A DNA stretch of 64,000 nt from Aureimonas sp. AU22 (GCF_001463745.1 NZ_BBWJ01000028.1:28717-92716); one strand, 5' to 3'; positions 9,707-18,726 are shown, counted from the first letter of the stretch. Notes: a model not told the origin generated them from the letters alone. Translations and numbers: made by a program.

Positions 9707-9784
9707 CTCTATCGATGGATCGGTCGTGCGCGGCTGTGTGAGTTTTGGTGCCGATCCGGGATGGACGGCGTGAAGGAGGGATCG

Positions 9785-10843
9785 TTGGAGCAATCACTTT
9801 CGGACGCGGCGGCGCAGACGGCCGCGACGGGCATCTCGCCCGACGTTGTGCCGACCTGGGTGTGGCTCGCCACCGTCGCCGGCATCGCCGCGTTGTTCGT
9901 CTTCGACTTCGTCACCCACGTCCGCAAGCCGCACGAGCCGACCTTCAAGGAATCGGCCCTGTGGTCGACCTTCTACGTCGGTCTCGCGCTCCTGTTCGGC
10001 TGGGGCGTCTGGCACTTCTGGGACCGCGACCACGGTATCGAGTATTTCGCCGGTTTCGTGACCGAGAAGTCGCTGTCGGTCGACAACCTCTTCGTGTTCG
10101 TCATCATCATGAAGAGCTTCCTGGTGCCGCGGGCCTACCAGCAGAAGGCGCTTCTCATCGGCATCGTGATCGCGCTCATCATGCGCGGCATCTTCATCGC
10201 GCTGGGCGCGGCGGCCATCGAGCGGTTCTCCTGGGTGTTCTACATCTTCGGCCTGTTCCTCCTGTGGACGGCGTGGAAGCTCATCGTCGAAAGCCTGAAG
10301 CACCAGAAGTCGACGGACGAGGAATACGAGCCGAACGCCATCGTGACGTATTTCCAGCGGCACCTGAACACGACGGACGATTTCCGCGGCAACCAGCTCT
10401 GGGTGATCGAGAACGGCAAGCGCTTATTCACGCCCATGTTCATCGTGATCCTGGCGCTCGGCATGACCGACCTCCTGTTCGCGCTGGACTCGATCCCCGC
10501 GATCTACGGTCTGACGGACGCGCCCTACATCGTCTTCACCGCCAACGCCTTCGCGTTGCTCGGGCTGCTGCAACTGTACTTCCTGATCGGCGGGTTGCTC
10601 GATCGCCTCGTGTATCTCGGCATCGGCCTGTCGCTGATTCTCGCCTTCATCGGCCTGAAGCTGATCGTCCATGCCGTGGAGGCCAACACGCTGCCCTTCG
10701 TCAACGGGGGTGAGCCGATCGCGGTGCCGGCCTGGATGCATGTCGACACGACCACCTCGCTCATGGTCATCGTCGGCATCCTCGTCGTCACCACCGTGGC
10801 GAGCCTGCTGAAGAGCCGGTCGGACGGCAGGAAGGCCCACTGA
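9785..10843 (+). CDS. TerC/Alx-family integral membrane protein
   Basis: Multi-pass inner-membrane protein of the TerC family (the Alx branch is linked to manganese export). About nine hydrophobic segments are visible. The family's conserved acidic motifs are present: TEKSLSVDNLFVFVIIMKSF and ALGMTDLLFALDSIPAI. Two starts compete. ATG 9761 has no clear ribosome site, whereas TTG 9785 sits 4 nt after GAAGGAGGG (9772-9780), so I favour the TTG (352 aa). It is a single gene with a strong terminator after it. The transported ion is not shown by the sequence. Confidence 0.88.
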   Translation: MEQSLSDAAAQTAATGISPDVVPTWVWLATVAGIAALFVFDFVTHVRKPHEPTFKESALWSTFYVGLALLFGWGVWHFWDRDHGIEYFAGFVTEKSLSVDNLFVFVIIMKSFLVPRAYQQKALLIGIVIALIMRGIFIALGAAAIERFSWVFYIFGLFLLWTAWKLIVESLKHQKSTDEEYEPNAIVTYFQRHLNTTDDFRGNQLWVIENGKRLFTPMFIVILALGMTDLLFALDSIPAIYGLTDAPYIVFTANAFALLGLLQLYFLIGGLLDRLVYLGIGLSLILAFIGLKLIVHAVEANTLPFVNGGEPIAVPAWMHVDTTTSLMVIVGILVVTTVASLLKSRSDGRKAH

Positions 10844-10878
10844 AGACCGGGCTTTCCACAGCTTCGGCATACAGCGAG

Positions 10879-10904
10879 AGCCGGCCCTTCGGGGCCGGCT
10901 TTTT
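10879..10904 (+). terminator. Rho-independent terminator after the TerC gene
   Basis: AGCCGGCCC, a stable TTCG tetraloop, then GGGCCGGCT followed directly by TTTT: a 9-bp GC-rich stem with a short T run, 36 bp after the stop codon of the TerC-family gene. Confidence 0.9.
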
Positions 10905-11031
10905 CGTGCGCGCATCCTCGGCCTGCGCTGGGGCGCGGGGCCTGCCGCGGGGGACTTGCCCTTCCGTCGATTTCCCGGTCACATACGGGCGTTGACGCAA
11001 GGGATCCTGCGCTTCGGCGAGCGACACGGAA

Positions 11032-11049
11032 CTGTCACGCGTCGGTGAT
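11032..11049 (+). promoter_or_regulatory. Candidate Pho box before the ABC-PhoD operon
   Basis: CTGTCAC, a 4-nt spacer GCGT, then CGGTGAT. The first half-site is a perfect match to the PhoB half-site and the second matches CTGTCAT at 5 of 7 positions, with the expected 11-bp period. It lies about 75 bp upstream of the first gene of an operon that ends in a PhoD-like phosphatase, which makes phosphate control plausible. The second half-site is degenerate, so confidence is limited. Confidence 0.4.
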
Positions 11050-11123
11050 AGTCCCCCGCACGGCCGATCGCAGGCGCTCGCCGCGCGGCATGCCCATAGC
11101 AAGAGAATTCTCAGGAGAGCTGG

Positions 11124-12239
11124 ATGATCGGGACAATGAAACAGGGCGTGTCGCTGGCGGTTCTCGCGAGCTTCGCGCTGGGCGCGGCCGCATCCGGCGC
11201 CCGGGCACAGGACATGGACGCGCTGGTCGCGGCCGCCAAGAAGGAAGGCTCGCTCACCACGATCGCCCTGCCGCACGACTGGTGCAACTACGGCGAGATG
11301 ATCTCGGGCTTCAAGGCCAAGTACGGCCTGGAGGTCAACGAGCTGAACCCCGACGCCGGCTCGGCCGACGAGATCGAGGCGATCAAGGCCAACCAGGGCA
11401 ACACCGGCCCGCAGGCGCCCGACGTCATCGACGTCGGCCTGTCCTTCGGCCCGCAGGCCAAGACCGACAAGCTCATCCAGCCCTATAAGGTCGCGACCTG
11501 GGACGAGATCCCGGCCGACGCCAAGGATGCCGAGGGCTACTGGTACGGCGACTATTACGGCGTGCTCACCTTCGAGGTGAACAAGGACATCGTGTCCGAC
11601 GTGCCGCAGGACTGGGCCGACCTCCTGAAGTCCGACTACGCCAACTCCGTCGCGCTCGCCGGTGACCCCCGCGCCTCGGCGCAGGCGATCCAGGCCGTCT
11701 ACGCCGCGGGTCTCGCCAAGTCGCCGAACGGTTCGGCCGCCGAGATCGCCGATGCCGGCCTCGACTTCTTCAAGCAGCTCAACGCCGCCGGCAACTTCGT
11801 GCCCGTGATCGGCAAGCCGGCCTCGCTCGCGCAGGGCACGACGCCGATCATGATCCGTTGGGACTACAACGCCCTGTCGAGCCGCGACACCTTGAACGGC
11901 AACCCCGAGGTCGAGGTCGTGGTGCCCAAGACCGGCGTTCTCGCCGGCGTCTACGTCCAGGCGATCAGCGCCTACGCGCCGCACCCGAACGCCGCCAAGC
12001 TCTGGATGGAGTACATCTACTCCGACGAGGGCCAGCTGACCTACCTCAAGGGCTACTGCCACCCGATCCGCTTCAACGAGATGGCCAAGGCCGGCAAGAT
12101 CCCGCAGGATCTCCTCGACCGTCTGCCGCCCGCGGCAAGCTACGAGGCCGCCAAGTTCCCCTCGCTCGACGACCAGAACGCCGCCAAGGCGGAGATCACC
12201 ACCAAGTGGGATCAGGTCGTCGGCGCCAACGTCCAGTAA
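11124..12239 (+). CDS. ABC transporter periplasmic solute-binding protein
   Basis: Periplasmic binding protein of the iron/polyamine/2-aminoethylphosphonate type (COG1840/COG0687-like). A Sec signal peptide occupies residues 1-28 (hydrophobic core then AAASGARA before Q29). The mature chain begins DMDALVAAAKKEGSLTT, typical of the family. AGGAGAG lies a few bases before the ATG. It heads an operon with two permeases, an ATPase and a PhoD-like phosphatase. The substrate is not determined; the phosphatase partner and Pho-box candidate suggest an organophosphorus compound, an inference only. Confidence 0.88.
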   Translation: MIGTMKQGVSLAVLASFALGAAASGARAQDMDALVAAAKKEGSLTTIALPHDWCNYGEMISGFKAKYGLEVNELNPDAGSADEIEAIKANQGNTGPQAPDVIDVGLSFGPQAKTDKLIQPYKVATWDEIPADAKDAEGYWYGDYYGVLTFEVNKDIVSDVPQDWADLLKSDYANSVALAGDPRASAQAIQAVYAAGLAKSPNGSAAEIADAGLDFFKQLNAAGNFVPVIGKPASLAQGTTPIMIRWDYNALSSRDTLNGNPEVEVVVPKTGVLAGVYVQAISAYAPHPNAAKLWMEYIYSDEGQLTYLKGYCHPIRFNEMAKAGKIPQDLLDRLPPAASYEAAKFPSLDDQNAAKAEITTKWDQVVGANVQ

Positions 12240-12263
12240 GGTCGCAACCGCCGGAGCATTCCG

Positions 12264-12286
12264 GCGAAGGCCAAGTGGGCCTTCGC
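12264..12286 (+). repeat. Intercistronic stem-loop after the binding-protein gene
   Basis: GCGAAGGCC, loop AAGTG, GGCCTTCGC: a perfect 9-bp stem 24 bp after the stop of the binding-protein gene. Position and form suit a partial terminator or mRNA-stabilising hairpin that keeps the binding protein more abundant than the permeases. No T tract follows. Confidence 0.65.
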
Positions 12287-12313
12287 GCCCGGGCCACGCG
12301 ACGAAGAAATGTC

Positions 12314-12356
12314 TGGAGCACGTCCCCTGAACCTCGGGTTCGACGGACGTGCTCCA
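12314..12356. repeat. Long palindromic element between binding-protein and permease genes
   Basis: TGGAGCACGTCC (12314-12325) is perfectly complementary to GGACGTGCTCCA (12345-12356). Within the 19-nt loop GAACC (12329-12333) pairs with GGTTC (12337-12341). The two-tier stem resembles REP/RIME-type palindromes scattered in rhizobial intergenic regions. Whether it is repeated in this genome cannot be judged here; I did not see a second copy in the window. Confidence 0.55.
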
Positions 12357-12427
12357 ACGTCCGCCGCGCCCGCGCGGCGGTCCCGTCTCCTCCCGCCGCC
12401 TCGCGGCTCCAGTGAAAGGGTCCGTCG

Positions 12428-13345
12428 TTGAGTGTCCAGGCCCTCGATCCCGGCATGGGCGGCGCGGTCGCTGCCGCCGGCCCGCCTGTGGAGCGCGCGC
12501 GAAAGGGATCGCTGGCCTGGCTCGGCGTCGTCCCCTTCTTCGCCTTCGCCATCCTGTTCCTGATCGCGCCGACCTTCTATCTCGTGGTCGGCGCCTTCCA
12601 GAACCCGGCCGGCGCCTTCACGCTCGACAACATCGCGGGCCTCTTCCAGCCGCAGATCCTGTCGGCCTACTGGATCTCGATCCGCATCAGCCTCGCCTCC
12701 GCCGGCCTCGGCACGCTGCTCGGCTTCTTCCTGGCCTACGCCATCGTGCATGGCGGGCTGCCGTCCTGGATCCGCTCCTCGGTCGTCACCTTCTCGGGCG
12801 TCGCGTCCAACTTCGCCGGCATCCCGCTCGCCTTCGCCTTCCTCGCGACGCTCGGGCGCATCGGCCTCGTCACCTGGTTCCTGAACGAGGCGTTCGGGAT
12901 CAACATCTACCGCCTCGGCTTCAACCTCCTCAGCTTCTGGGGCCTGACGATCACCTATCTCTACTTCCAGATCCCGCTGATGGTGCTGATCATCACGCCG
13001 GCGCTGGACGGCCTGAAGCGGGAATGGCGCGAAGCGTCCTCGATTCTGGGCGCCTCCAACTGGCAGTACTGGCGCATGGTGGCGCTGCCCGTCCTGTTCC
13101 CCAGCATCATGGGCTGCTTCCTGCTGCTCTTCGCCAACGCCTTTGGCGCCATCGCCACAGCCTACGCGCTCACCGGCTCCTCGCTGAACATCGTGCCGAT
13201 CCTGCTCTATGCGCAGATCCGGGGCGACGTCCTCTACAACCCCAATCTCGGCTATGCGCTGGCCTTCGGCATGATCGTCATCACCGGCTGCTCCAACCTC
13301 CTCTATATCTGGCTGCGCTCGCGCGCCGAGCGGTGGCTGCGATGA
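12428..13345 (+). CDS. ABC transporter permease, first subunit
   Basis: Inner-membrane channel subunit of the importer. There is an N-terminal cytoplasmic stretch, about six membrane helices, and the EAA loop near EWREASSILGASNWQYWRMV contacting the ATPase. Start is TTG at 12428, since the conserved N terminus begins there and no ATG or GTG fits better; an AAAGGG site lies upstream. 305 aa. A 188-nt gap with two hairpins separates it from the binding-protein gene. It overlaps the second permease as ATGA. Confidence 0.88.
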   Translation: MSVQALDPGMGGAVAAAGPPVERARKGSLAWLGVVPFFAFAILFLIAPTFYLVVGAFQNPAGAFTLDNIAGLFQPQILSAYWISIRISLASAGLGTLLGFFLAYAIVHGGLPSWIRSSVVTFSGVASNFAGIPLAFAFLATLGRIGLVTWFLNEAFGINIYRLGFNLLSFWGLTITYLYFQIPLMVLIITPALDGLKREWREASSILGASNWQYWRMVALPVLFPSIMGCFLLLFANAFGAIATAYALTGSSLNIVPILLYAQIRGDVLYNPNLGYALAFGMIVITGCSNLLYIWLRSRAERWLR

Positions 13346-14157
13346 AGGCCCCCCGCATCCTCGCCACGATCGCGGTGGTGCTGGCCGCGCTCTACTTTCT
13401 TCTGCCGCTTTGGGCCACCTTCCAGTTCTCGCTGTCGATGCTGCGCGGGCAGTGGACGTTCGAGGCCTACCGCGTCGTCTTCGCCGACGACCGGTTCCAG
13501 AACACCTTCCTGTTCTCCGGCATCTGCGCGCTCGCCACGATCGTGCTCGGTGCGCTCCTGGTGGTGCCGACGGCCTATTGGGTGCGCCTGCGCCTGCCGC
13601 GGCTGCGTCCCGTCGTCGAGTTCGTCACGCTCCTGCCGCTCGTGATCCCGCCGATCGTCCTCGTGTTCGGCTATCTCCGGCTCTACAACTCCTCCTCGTG
13701 GCTGCCCTTCACGGGCACCGTCTGGGGCACCAACGTCATCCTCGTGTTCGGCTACACGGTGCTGGCGCTGCCCTACATGTACCGCGCCGTCGACACCGGC
13801 CTCCAGGCGATCGACATCCGCACGCTGACCGAGGCGGCGGAAAGTCTCGGCGCCAAGCGCTCCACCATCATGGCGCAGGTGATCCTGCCCAACGTCCGGG
13901 CGGCGGTCCTGTCGGGCGCCTTCCTGACATTCGCCATCGTGATCGGCGAGTTCGTGCTGGCGAGCCTCCTCAACCGCCCGGCCTTCGGGCCCTATCTCCA
14001 GAACGTCGGCGCCAACCGGGCCTACGAGCCGGCGGCGCTCGCGATGATCGCCTTCGCGGTCACCTGGGGCTGCATGGTCTGCCTGCATCTCCTTGGCGGC
14101 GCCGGGCCGGGCCGCGCGCGCTCCTTCTTCAAACCCAAGGCGAGGGCTGTTCCATGA
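13342..14157 (+). CDS. ABC transporter permease, second subunit
   Basis: Second channel subunit, 271 aa, with six predicted helices starting at residue 5. The EAA motif is TEAAESLGAKRSTIMAQVIL, with the glycine expected for docking to the ATPase. It belongs to the PotC/PhnV-like group by overall layout. Start ATG overlaps the stop of the first permease and its own stop overlaps the ATPase start, so the three are translationally coupled. Confidence 0.9.
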   Translation: MKAPRILATIAVVLAALYFLLPLWATFQFSLSMLRGQWTFEAYRVVFADDRFQNTFLFSGICALATIVLGALLVVPTAYWVRLRLPRLRPVVEFVTLLPLVIPPIVLVFGYLRLYNSSSWLPFTGTVWGTNVILVFGYTVLALPYMYRAVDTGLQAIDIRTLTEAAESLGAKRSTIMAQVILPNVRAAVLSGAFLTFAIVIGEFVLASLLNRPAFGPYLQNVGANRAYEPAALAMIAFAVTWGCMVCLHLLGGAGPGRARSFFKPKARAVP

Positions 14158-15275
14158 GCTTTCTCGAGATCGCGGGCGTCGCCAAGAGCTTCGGACCGAA
14201 CACGGTGCTGCATGGGTTCGACCTCGGTGTCGAGAAGGGCGAGTTCGTCACCTTCCTCGGCCCCTCCGGCTGCGGGAAGACGACGATGCTGCGCATCGTC
14301 GCCGGCTTCGAGACCGCGAGCCGCGGCACGGTGCGCATCGACGGGCAGGATGTCACCGACCTTGCGCCCAACGCCCGGCGCATCGGCATGGTGTTCCAGG
14401 CCTACGCCCTCTTTCCCAACATGACGGTGGCCGACAACGTAGCCTTCGGTCTGAAGGTCGCGGGCGTGCCGAAGGCCGAGCGCCGGACGCGCGTCGAGGA
14501 CATGCTGCGCCTCATCGGCCTGCCCCACATCGCCGACCGCTACCCCTACCAGTTGTCGGGCGGCCAGCAGCAGCGCGTGGCGCTCGCCCGCGCCATCGCG
14601 CCGCGCCCGCGCGTCCTTCTGCTCGACGAGCCGCTCTCGGCCCTCGACGCCAAGATCCGCGTCTCGCTGCGCACCGAGATCCGCGACCTCCAGCGCGAGC
14701 TCGGCATCACCACGATCTTCGTCACGCACGACCAGGAGGAAGCGCTCTCCATGTCGGACCGGATCGTGGTCATGTCGGAAGGGCGCATCGAGCAGGTCGG
14801 CACGCCGTTCGAGATCTACAACCGCCCGCGCACCCGCTTCGTCGCCTCCTTCGTCGGCACGCTCGGGCTTCTGAAGGGCGAGGTCGTCCATGGCGACCGG
14901 GTGATCGTCGACGGGCAGGAGATCGAGGCCGATGCCGGCGAGGCGCGGGTGGGCGACACGGTGACGCTGGCGCTGCGCCCCGAGGCCCTGTCGCTCAACC
15001 CCAGCCGCGAGCGCTCCAACGAATTGCGCGGCGAGATTACCGCCGTCGCCTTCCTCGGCTCCGTCGTACGCCTGCGCGCCCGGTTTGGCCGCGACGAGCT
15101 CCTGATCGACACGTTCAACGATCCCGCCATGCCCCCGCCGGGACACGGCGAGACGGTGGCGGTGCATTTCGCGCCCACCGATGTCCTGTGCCTGGGCGCC
15201 GAACCCGGAGCGTCCAATTCGGGACCCCGCTCGCAGGCGCCCGCGGCGGGGCTTCGGGCACCCCTCGCGGTCTGA
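14154..15275 (+). CDS. ABC transporter ATP-binding subunit
   Basis: ATPase driving the importer. Walker A GPSGCGKTT is near residue 40, the Q-loop follows in VFQAYALFPNMT, the signature LSGGQQQRVALARA precedes Walker B VLLLDEPLSALD, and the H-loop is VTHDQEEA. A C-terminal TOBE-type domain spans roughly residues 280-360, as in PotA and UgpC. 373 aa. The start ATG overlaps the permease stop. The C-terminal tail after residue 350 is low-complexity Ala/Pro. Confidence 0.94.
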   Translation: MSFLEIAGVAKSFGPNTVLHGFDLGVEKGEFVTFLGPSGCGKTTMLRIVAGFETASRGTVRIDGQDVTDLAPNARRIGMVFQAYALFPNMTVADNVAFGLKVAGVPKAERRTRVEDMLRLIGLPHIADRYPYQLSGGQQQRVALARAIAPRPRVLLLDEPLSALDAKIRVSLRTEIRDLQRELGITTIFVTHDQEEALSMSDRIVVMSEGRIEQVGTPFEIYNRPRTRFVASFVGTLGLLKGEVVHGDRVIVDGQEIEADAGEARVGDTVTLALRPEALSLNPSRERSNELRGEITAVAFLGSVVRLRARFGRDELLIDTFNDPAMPPPGHGETVAVHFAPTDVLCLGAEPGASNSGPRSQAPAAGLRAPLAV

Positions 15276-15285
15276 GGTCGGCTTT

Positions 15286-15323
15286 CCACCTTGTTTCGGT
15301 GGCCCCGCGCACGACATGTGCGC
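15286..15323 (+). repeat. Two small hairpins between ATPase and phosphatase genes
   Basis: CCACC (15286-15290) pairs with GGTGG (15298-15302), and GCGCAC (15307-15312) pairs with GTGCGC (15318-15323) around GACAT. They fall in the 84-nt gap and have no T run. They may tune expression of the last gene; this is weak evidence. Confidence 0.35.
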
Positions 15324-15359
15324 CTCTGAAGGGCCGCCGAGCCGAGGATCCGAAGACCA

Positions 15360-16814
15360 TTGAGCACTCCCGATCGTCACGAGCCGACCCTTGTCGCCGG
15401 CCCCGTCCTTTACGCGCGCGGGGCGGACGGCGAGGGCGTGCGGCTCGGCCTCGTCGCCGTCACCCGTGAGGGCGCGCCGGCGCCGCGTCTCGAAGCCGAC
15501 GGGGCGGAACCCGTCGCCCTCGCGCTGCGCGCGGAACTCTTCGGCCATGCCGTCTGGGGCGCCGAATTCTCGCTGCCTACGGGTGAGGACGTCGGCTACC
15601 GGCTGGATGGCCGCCGTTTCCCCGTCGTGACCGATCTGTCGGGCGACGTCGCGGTCGGCTTCGTGTCCTGCAACGGGCAGGAGAACGGCGACGAAGGCCG
15701 CAGCCACGAGGACCGCGACGTCATGTGGCGGCGGCTGGCGACCGAGCACCGCGCCCGCCCGTTCGCCCTCCTGCTGCACGGCGGCGACCAGCTCTATGCC
15801 GACGAGGCGGTGGAGGCCCATCCCGAGACGCGCCGCTGGGCGGCGCTGTCGATCAACGAGAAGCCCGGTGTCGCCTTCGACGCGCCGATGGAGGAGGCCG
15901 TGCGCGGCTACTTCTTCCGCCGCTATCTCGCGCTGATGCGCCAGCCGGCCTTCGCCGAGCTCGGCGCCCGCGTACCCTCCCTGATGATCTGGGACGACCA
16001 CGACATCTTCGACGGCTGGGGCAGCCATCCCGCTGGCCTGCAGGAGAGCCCGGTGGCGCTCGGCCTTTTCCGGGCGGCGCGCGAGATGTTCATGCTGTTC
16101 CAGCTCGGCGCCGACCCCGCCGCCCTGCCGCTCACCTGCCGCGACCGGTCGGGCGCGAGCTTCTCGCAGGACGCGCGCTTTCCCGGCTTCTCGGTGCTGC
16201 TGCCGGACCTTCGCTCGGAGCGCACGCCGGAGCGCGTCATGGGGGAACGGGGCTGGGAGGCCTTCGAGGCGGGACTGGAGGCCGCACCGGACGGCGATCG
16301 GCGGATCGTGGTCTCCAGCGTTCCCGCACTCGGGCCGCGCCTGTCGCTCGTCGAGGCGCTGCTCGACCTTTATCCCGGACAGCAGCAATACGAGGACGAC
16401 CTGCGCGACCAGTGGCAGAGCCGGGGCCACCGGGCCGAATGGGCGCGCTTCCTCTTCGCGATGGAACGCGAAGCCGTGACTCGCGGTGGCCCGGTGACGG
16501 TGGTCTCGGGCGAGATCCATCTGGCGACGCGCGGCGAGATGCGCCTGTCGGACGGATCCTCGCTGCACCAGCTCGTGGCGTCGGGCATCACCCATCCCAA
16601 GCCCCCCGCGGCGCTCGGGCTCGGCCTCGGCCTCCTGTCGCGGCTCGGCCATTCGCCGCTCCCCGGCCGCCCGATCCGGCTGAAGCGCCTGCCGGGGCAG
16701 GCAAGGGTCTATACCGCCGAGCGCAACTACCTCGTGCTGCGCCGGCGCGCCGGCCATTGGACGGCTGCCTGGGAGCTGGAGGAATCCGGTCGCACGGCCG
16801 AACTCGGCCTCTGA
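15360..16814 (+). CDS. PhoD-like metallophosphatase, predicted cytoplasmic
   Basis: Calcineurin-fold metallophosphatase of the PhoD-like group (phosphomonoester or phosphodiester hydrolysis). Metal-site motifs in order: LLLHGGDQLYADE near residue 140, MIWDDHDIFDGWGS near 210, VVSGEIHLAT near 380, and ASGITHP. The start is TTG at 15360, with GAGGA about 12 nt upstream, giving 484 aa. Unlike classical secreted PhoD it shows no Tat or Sec signal. Position as last gene of the ABC operon suggests it works inside the cell on the imported compound. It converges on the SLC13 gene with a 7-bp gap. Confidence 0.85.
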   Translation: MSTPDRHEPTLVAGPVLYARGADGEGVRLGLVAVTREGAPAPRLEADGAEPVALALRAELFGHAVWGAEFSLPTGEDVGYRLDGRRFPVVTDLSGDVAVGFVSCNGQENGDEGRSHEDRDVMWRRLATEHRARPFALLLHGGDQLYADEAVEAHPETRRWAALSINEKPGVAFDAPMEEAVRGYFFRRYLALMRQPAFAELGARVPSLMIWDDHDIFDGWGSHPAGLQESPVALGLFRAAREMFMLFQLGADPAALPLTCRDRSGASFSQDARFPGFSVLLPDLRSERTPERVMGERGWEAFEAGLEAAPDGDRRIVVSSVPALGPRLSLVEALLDLYPGQQQYEDDLRDQWQSRGHRAEWARFLFAMEREAVTRGGPVTVVSGEIHLATRGEMRLSDGSSLHQLVASGITHPKPPAALGLGLGLLSRLGHSPLPGRPIRLKRLPGQARVYTAERNYLVLRRRAGHWTAAWELEESGRTAELGL

Positions 16815-16821
16815 CGGGGAA

Positions 16822-18591
16822 TCAGCCCCCCACCGGCCAGAACAGCGCGATCAGCGGCACGCCCACGACCAGCACGATCACCGACAGCGGCAGTCCGAGG
16901 CGCCAGTAGTCGCCGAACCGGTAGCCGCCGGGCGCCATGACGATCGTGTTGCACTGGTGGCCGATCGGGGTGAGGAAGTCGCAAGCCGCGCCGAGCGCCA
17001 CCGCCATCAGGAACGGGTCGGGGTTCAGCCCCAGCCGGATCGCGAGGCTGCCGGCGATCGGCCCGAGCATCAGCACCGTCGCCGCGTTGTTGAGGAACGG
17101 CGTGACAGCCATGGCGAGCAACGTCACCATGAACAGCGAGGTGAGCGGCGACAGGCCGTGCAGCGCGGTGGACAGCCATCCGGCGATGAGATCCGTGCCG
17201 CCCGTCGTCTGGATCGCCTCCGAGAGCGGGATGAGCGCGGCGAGGAGCACGATCACCGAGGCTTCCACCGTCTGATAGGCCTCGTGCATGCTCATGACGC
17301 GCAGGAGAAGCAGGATCACCGCCGCGCCGAAGAAGGCGGCGACGGCCGGAACGTAGCCCGTCGCCGTCAGCACCATCGCGGCGACGAGGATTCCCAGCGG
17401 AATGAAGGACCGACGCGAGCGGCCGAGCACGATGGAGCGTTCGGCGAGCGGCAGGATGCGCAAGTTCGCGAGCGCCGCCGGCACGCTCTCGCTGGTGCCC
17501 TTGAGGACGAGGACGTCGCCCTCGCGAAGGCGGAGCGAGGCGAGGCGCTGACCGATCGGCCGCCCCGACCGGCTGACGGCCAGCGCTGCCACGCCGTGGG
17601 CGGATTCCAGGGAAAGCTTTCCGAGGCGCGAGCCGATCACCGGCGACTGCGGCGTCACGACGCCCTCGACGACGCTCTCCGTCTCGATGTCGCCACCGGC
17701 CGGCAGGTCGCCCGTGAGATGAAGGCCGGCGCGTGCCACCGCGCGCTCGATGCCCTCCGGCTCGCCGCCCAGAAGCAGGAGGTCGCCCGCCTTCAGCACC
17801 ATGCCGGGCGTCGGCTCGTGGCGGCGGAAGCGCTCGCGGATCACGAGCCGCACGGCGATGTCGTTGTCGGCGGCGGATTCCAGTTCGGCCACCGTGCGGC
17901 CGGCGATGGCGGAGGTCTCGGGAACCTCGGCTTCCGCGGTATAGGCGTCGAGCGCGAAGGCCTCGCCCATGCCGCCGGCGGGCTTGCGCTTGGGGATGAG
18001 GCCGGACGCGAGCGACAGGAACAGGAAGCCGCAGACCACGACGCCGAGACCGACGGGCGCGTAGTCGAACATGGCGAAGGGTTGGCCCGTCATGTCCTGG
18101 CGGATCTTCGAGACGATGATGTTGGGCGAGGTGCCCACCAGCGTCACGAGGCCGCCGATCAGCGAGCCGAAGGCCATCGGCATCAGGAGCTGCGAGATCG
18201 ACGTGCCGTTCTTGCGCGAGACCTGCGCGGCGATCGGCATGAACATGGCGAGCGCGCCGACGTTCTTGGTCACCATGGAGAGCAGCGTCACCGCGCCGAC
18301 GAGTACGAACACCTGGCTTCGCGCCGTCTTCATGTGCGGCATGAGGGGGCGCATGATGTCCTCGACGACGCCCGAACGCGCGATCGCGGCGCTGACGAGG
18401 AGCGCGGCCACCACGATCACCACCACGTCGTCGGCAAAGCCGGTGAACGCGCTCTTCACCGGCACGATGCCGGTGACGACCCCTGCGAGGAGGCCGAGCA
18501 GCGCGATCAGGTCGTAGGGCAGCCGCCCCCAGACGAAGCCGGCGACGGTGAGGCCGACAAGGCCAAAGGCGAGGGCTTGGTCGAGTGTCAT
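16822..18591 (-). CDS. SLC13/DASS-type anion transporter with two TrkA-C domains
   Basis: Integral membrane symporter of the divalent-anion family (sulfate, dicarboxylate or related). Two hydrophobic halves flank a cytoplasmic region (about residues 205-385) containing two TrkA-C/RCK-C regulatory domains. Family motifs include TLVGTSPNIIVS in the first half and a related TPFLNNAATVLM and GHQCNTIV region in the second. The ATG at 18591 gives 589 aa; a GTG three codons upstream is also possible. The substrate is not readable from sequence. It is divergent from the hybrid kinase gene. Confidence 0.88.
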   Translation of the reverse strand: MTLDQALAFGLVGLTVAGFVWGRLPYDLIALLGLLAGVVTGIVPVKSAFTGFADDVVVIVVAALLVSAAIARSGVVEDIMRPLMPHMKTARSQVFVLVGAVTLLSMVTKNVGALAMFMPIAAQVSRKNGTSISQLLMPMAFGSLIGGLVTLVGTSPNIIVSKIRQDMTGQPFAMFDYAPVGLGVVVCGFLFLSLASGLIPKRKPAGGMGEAFALDAYTAEAEVPETSAIAGRTVAELESAADNDIAVRLVIRERFRRHEPTPGMVLKAGDLLLLGGEPEGIERAVARAGLHLTGDLPAGGDIETESVVEGVVTPQSPVIGSRLGKLSLESAHGVAALAVSRSGRPIGQRLASLRLREGDVLVLKGTSESVPAALANLRILPLAERSIVLGRSRRSFIPLGILVAAMVLTATGYVPAVAAFFGAAVILLLLRVMSMHEAYQTVEASVIVLLAALIPLSEAIQTTGGTDLIAGWLSTALHGLSPLTSLFMVTLLAMAVTPFLNNAATVLMLGPIAGSLAIRLGLNPDPFLMAVALGAACDFLTPIGHQCNTIVMAPGGYRFGDYWRLGLPLSVIVLVVGVPLIALFWPVGG

Positions 18592-18726
18592 GGCGCTCAC
18601 GGAAGGGGGCGGCGGGGAACGATCGAAAATCTGCGTGCAAGGACCGTGCCCGTCGAACGAAATCCGGCCATCGCCGTTACCCCGATCGGTGCGGCGCCGT
18701 CGTCCGCATTCGGGGGACTTTCGAGC

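Noticed and set aside
9515..9784. yybP-ykoY manganese riboswitch before the TerC gene
   Set aside because: The conserved core of that motif was not found; only a plain hairpin is clear.
16957..18726. In-frame upstream extension of the hybrid kinase
   Set aside because: It is antisense to the SLC13 transporter gene and shows no domain; the kinase starts naturally at 18727 with a membrane helix.
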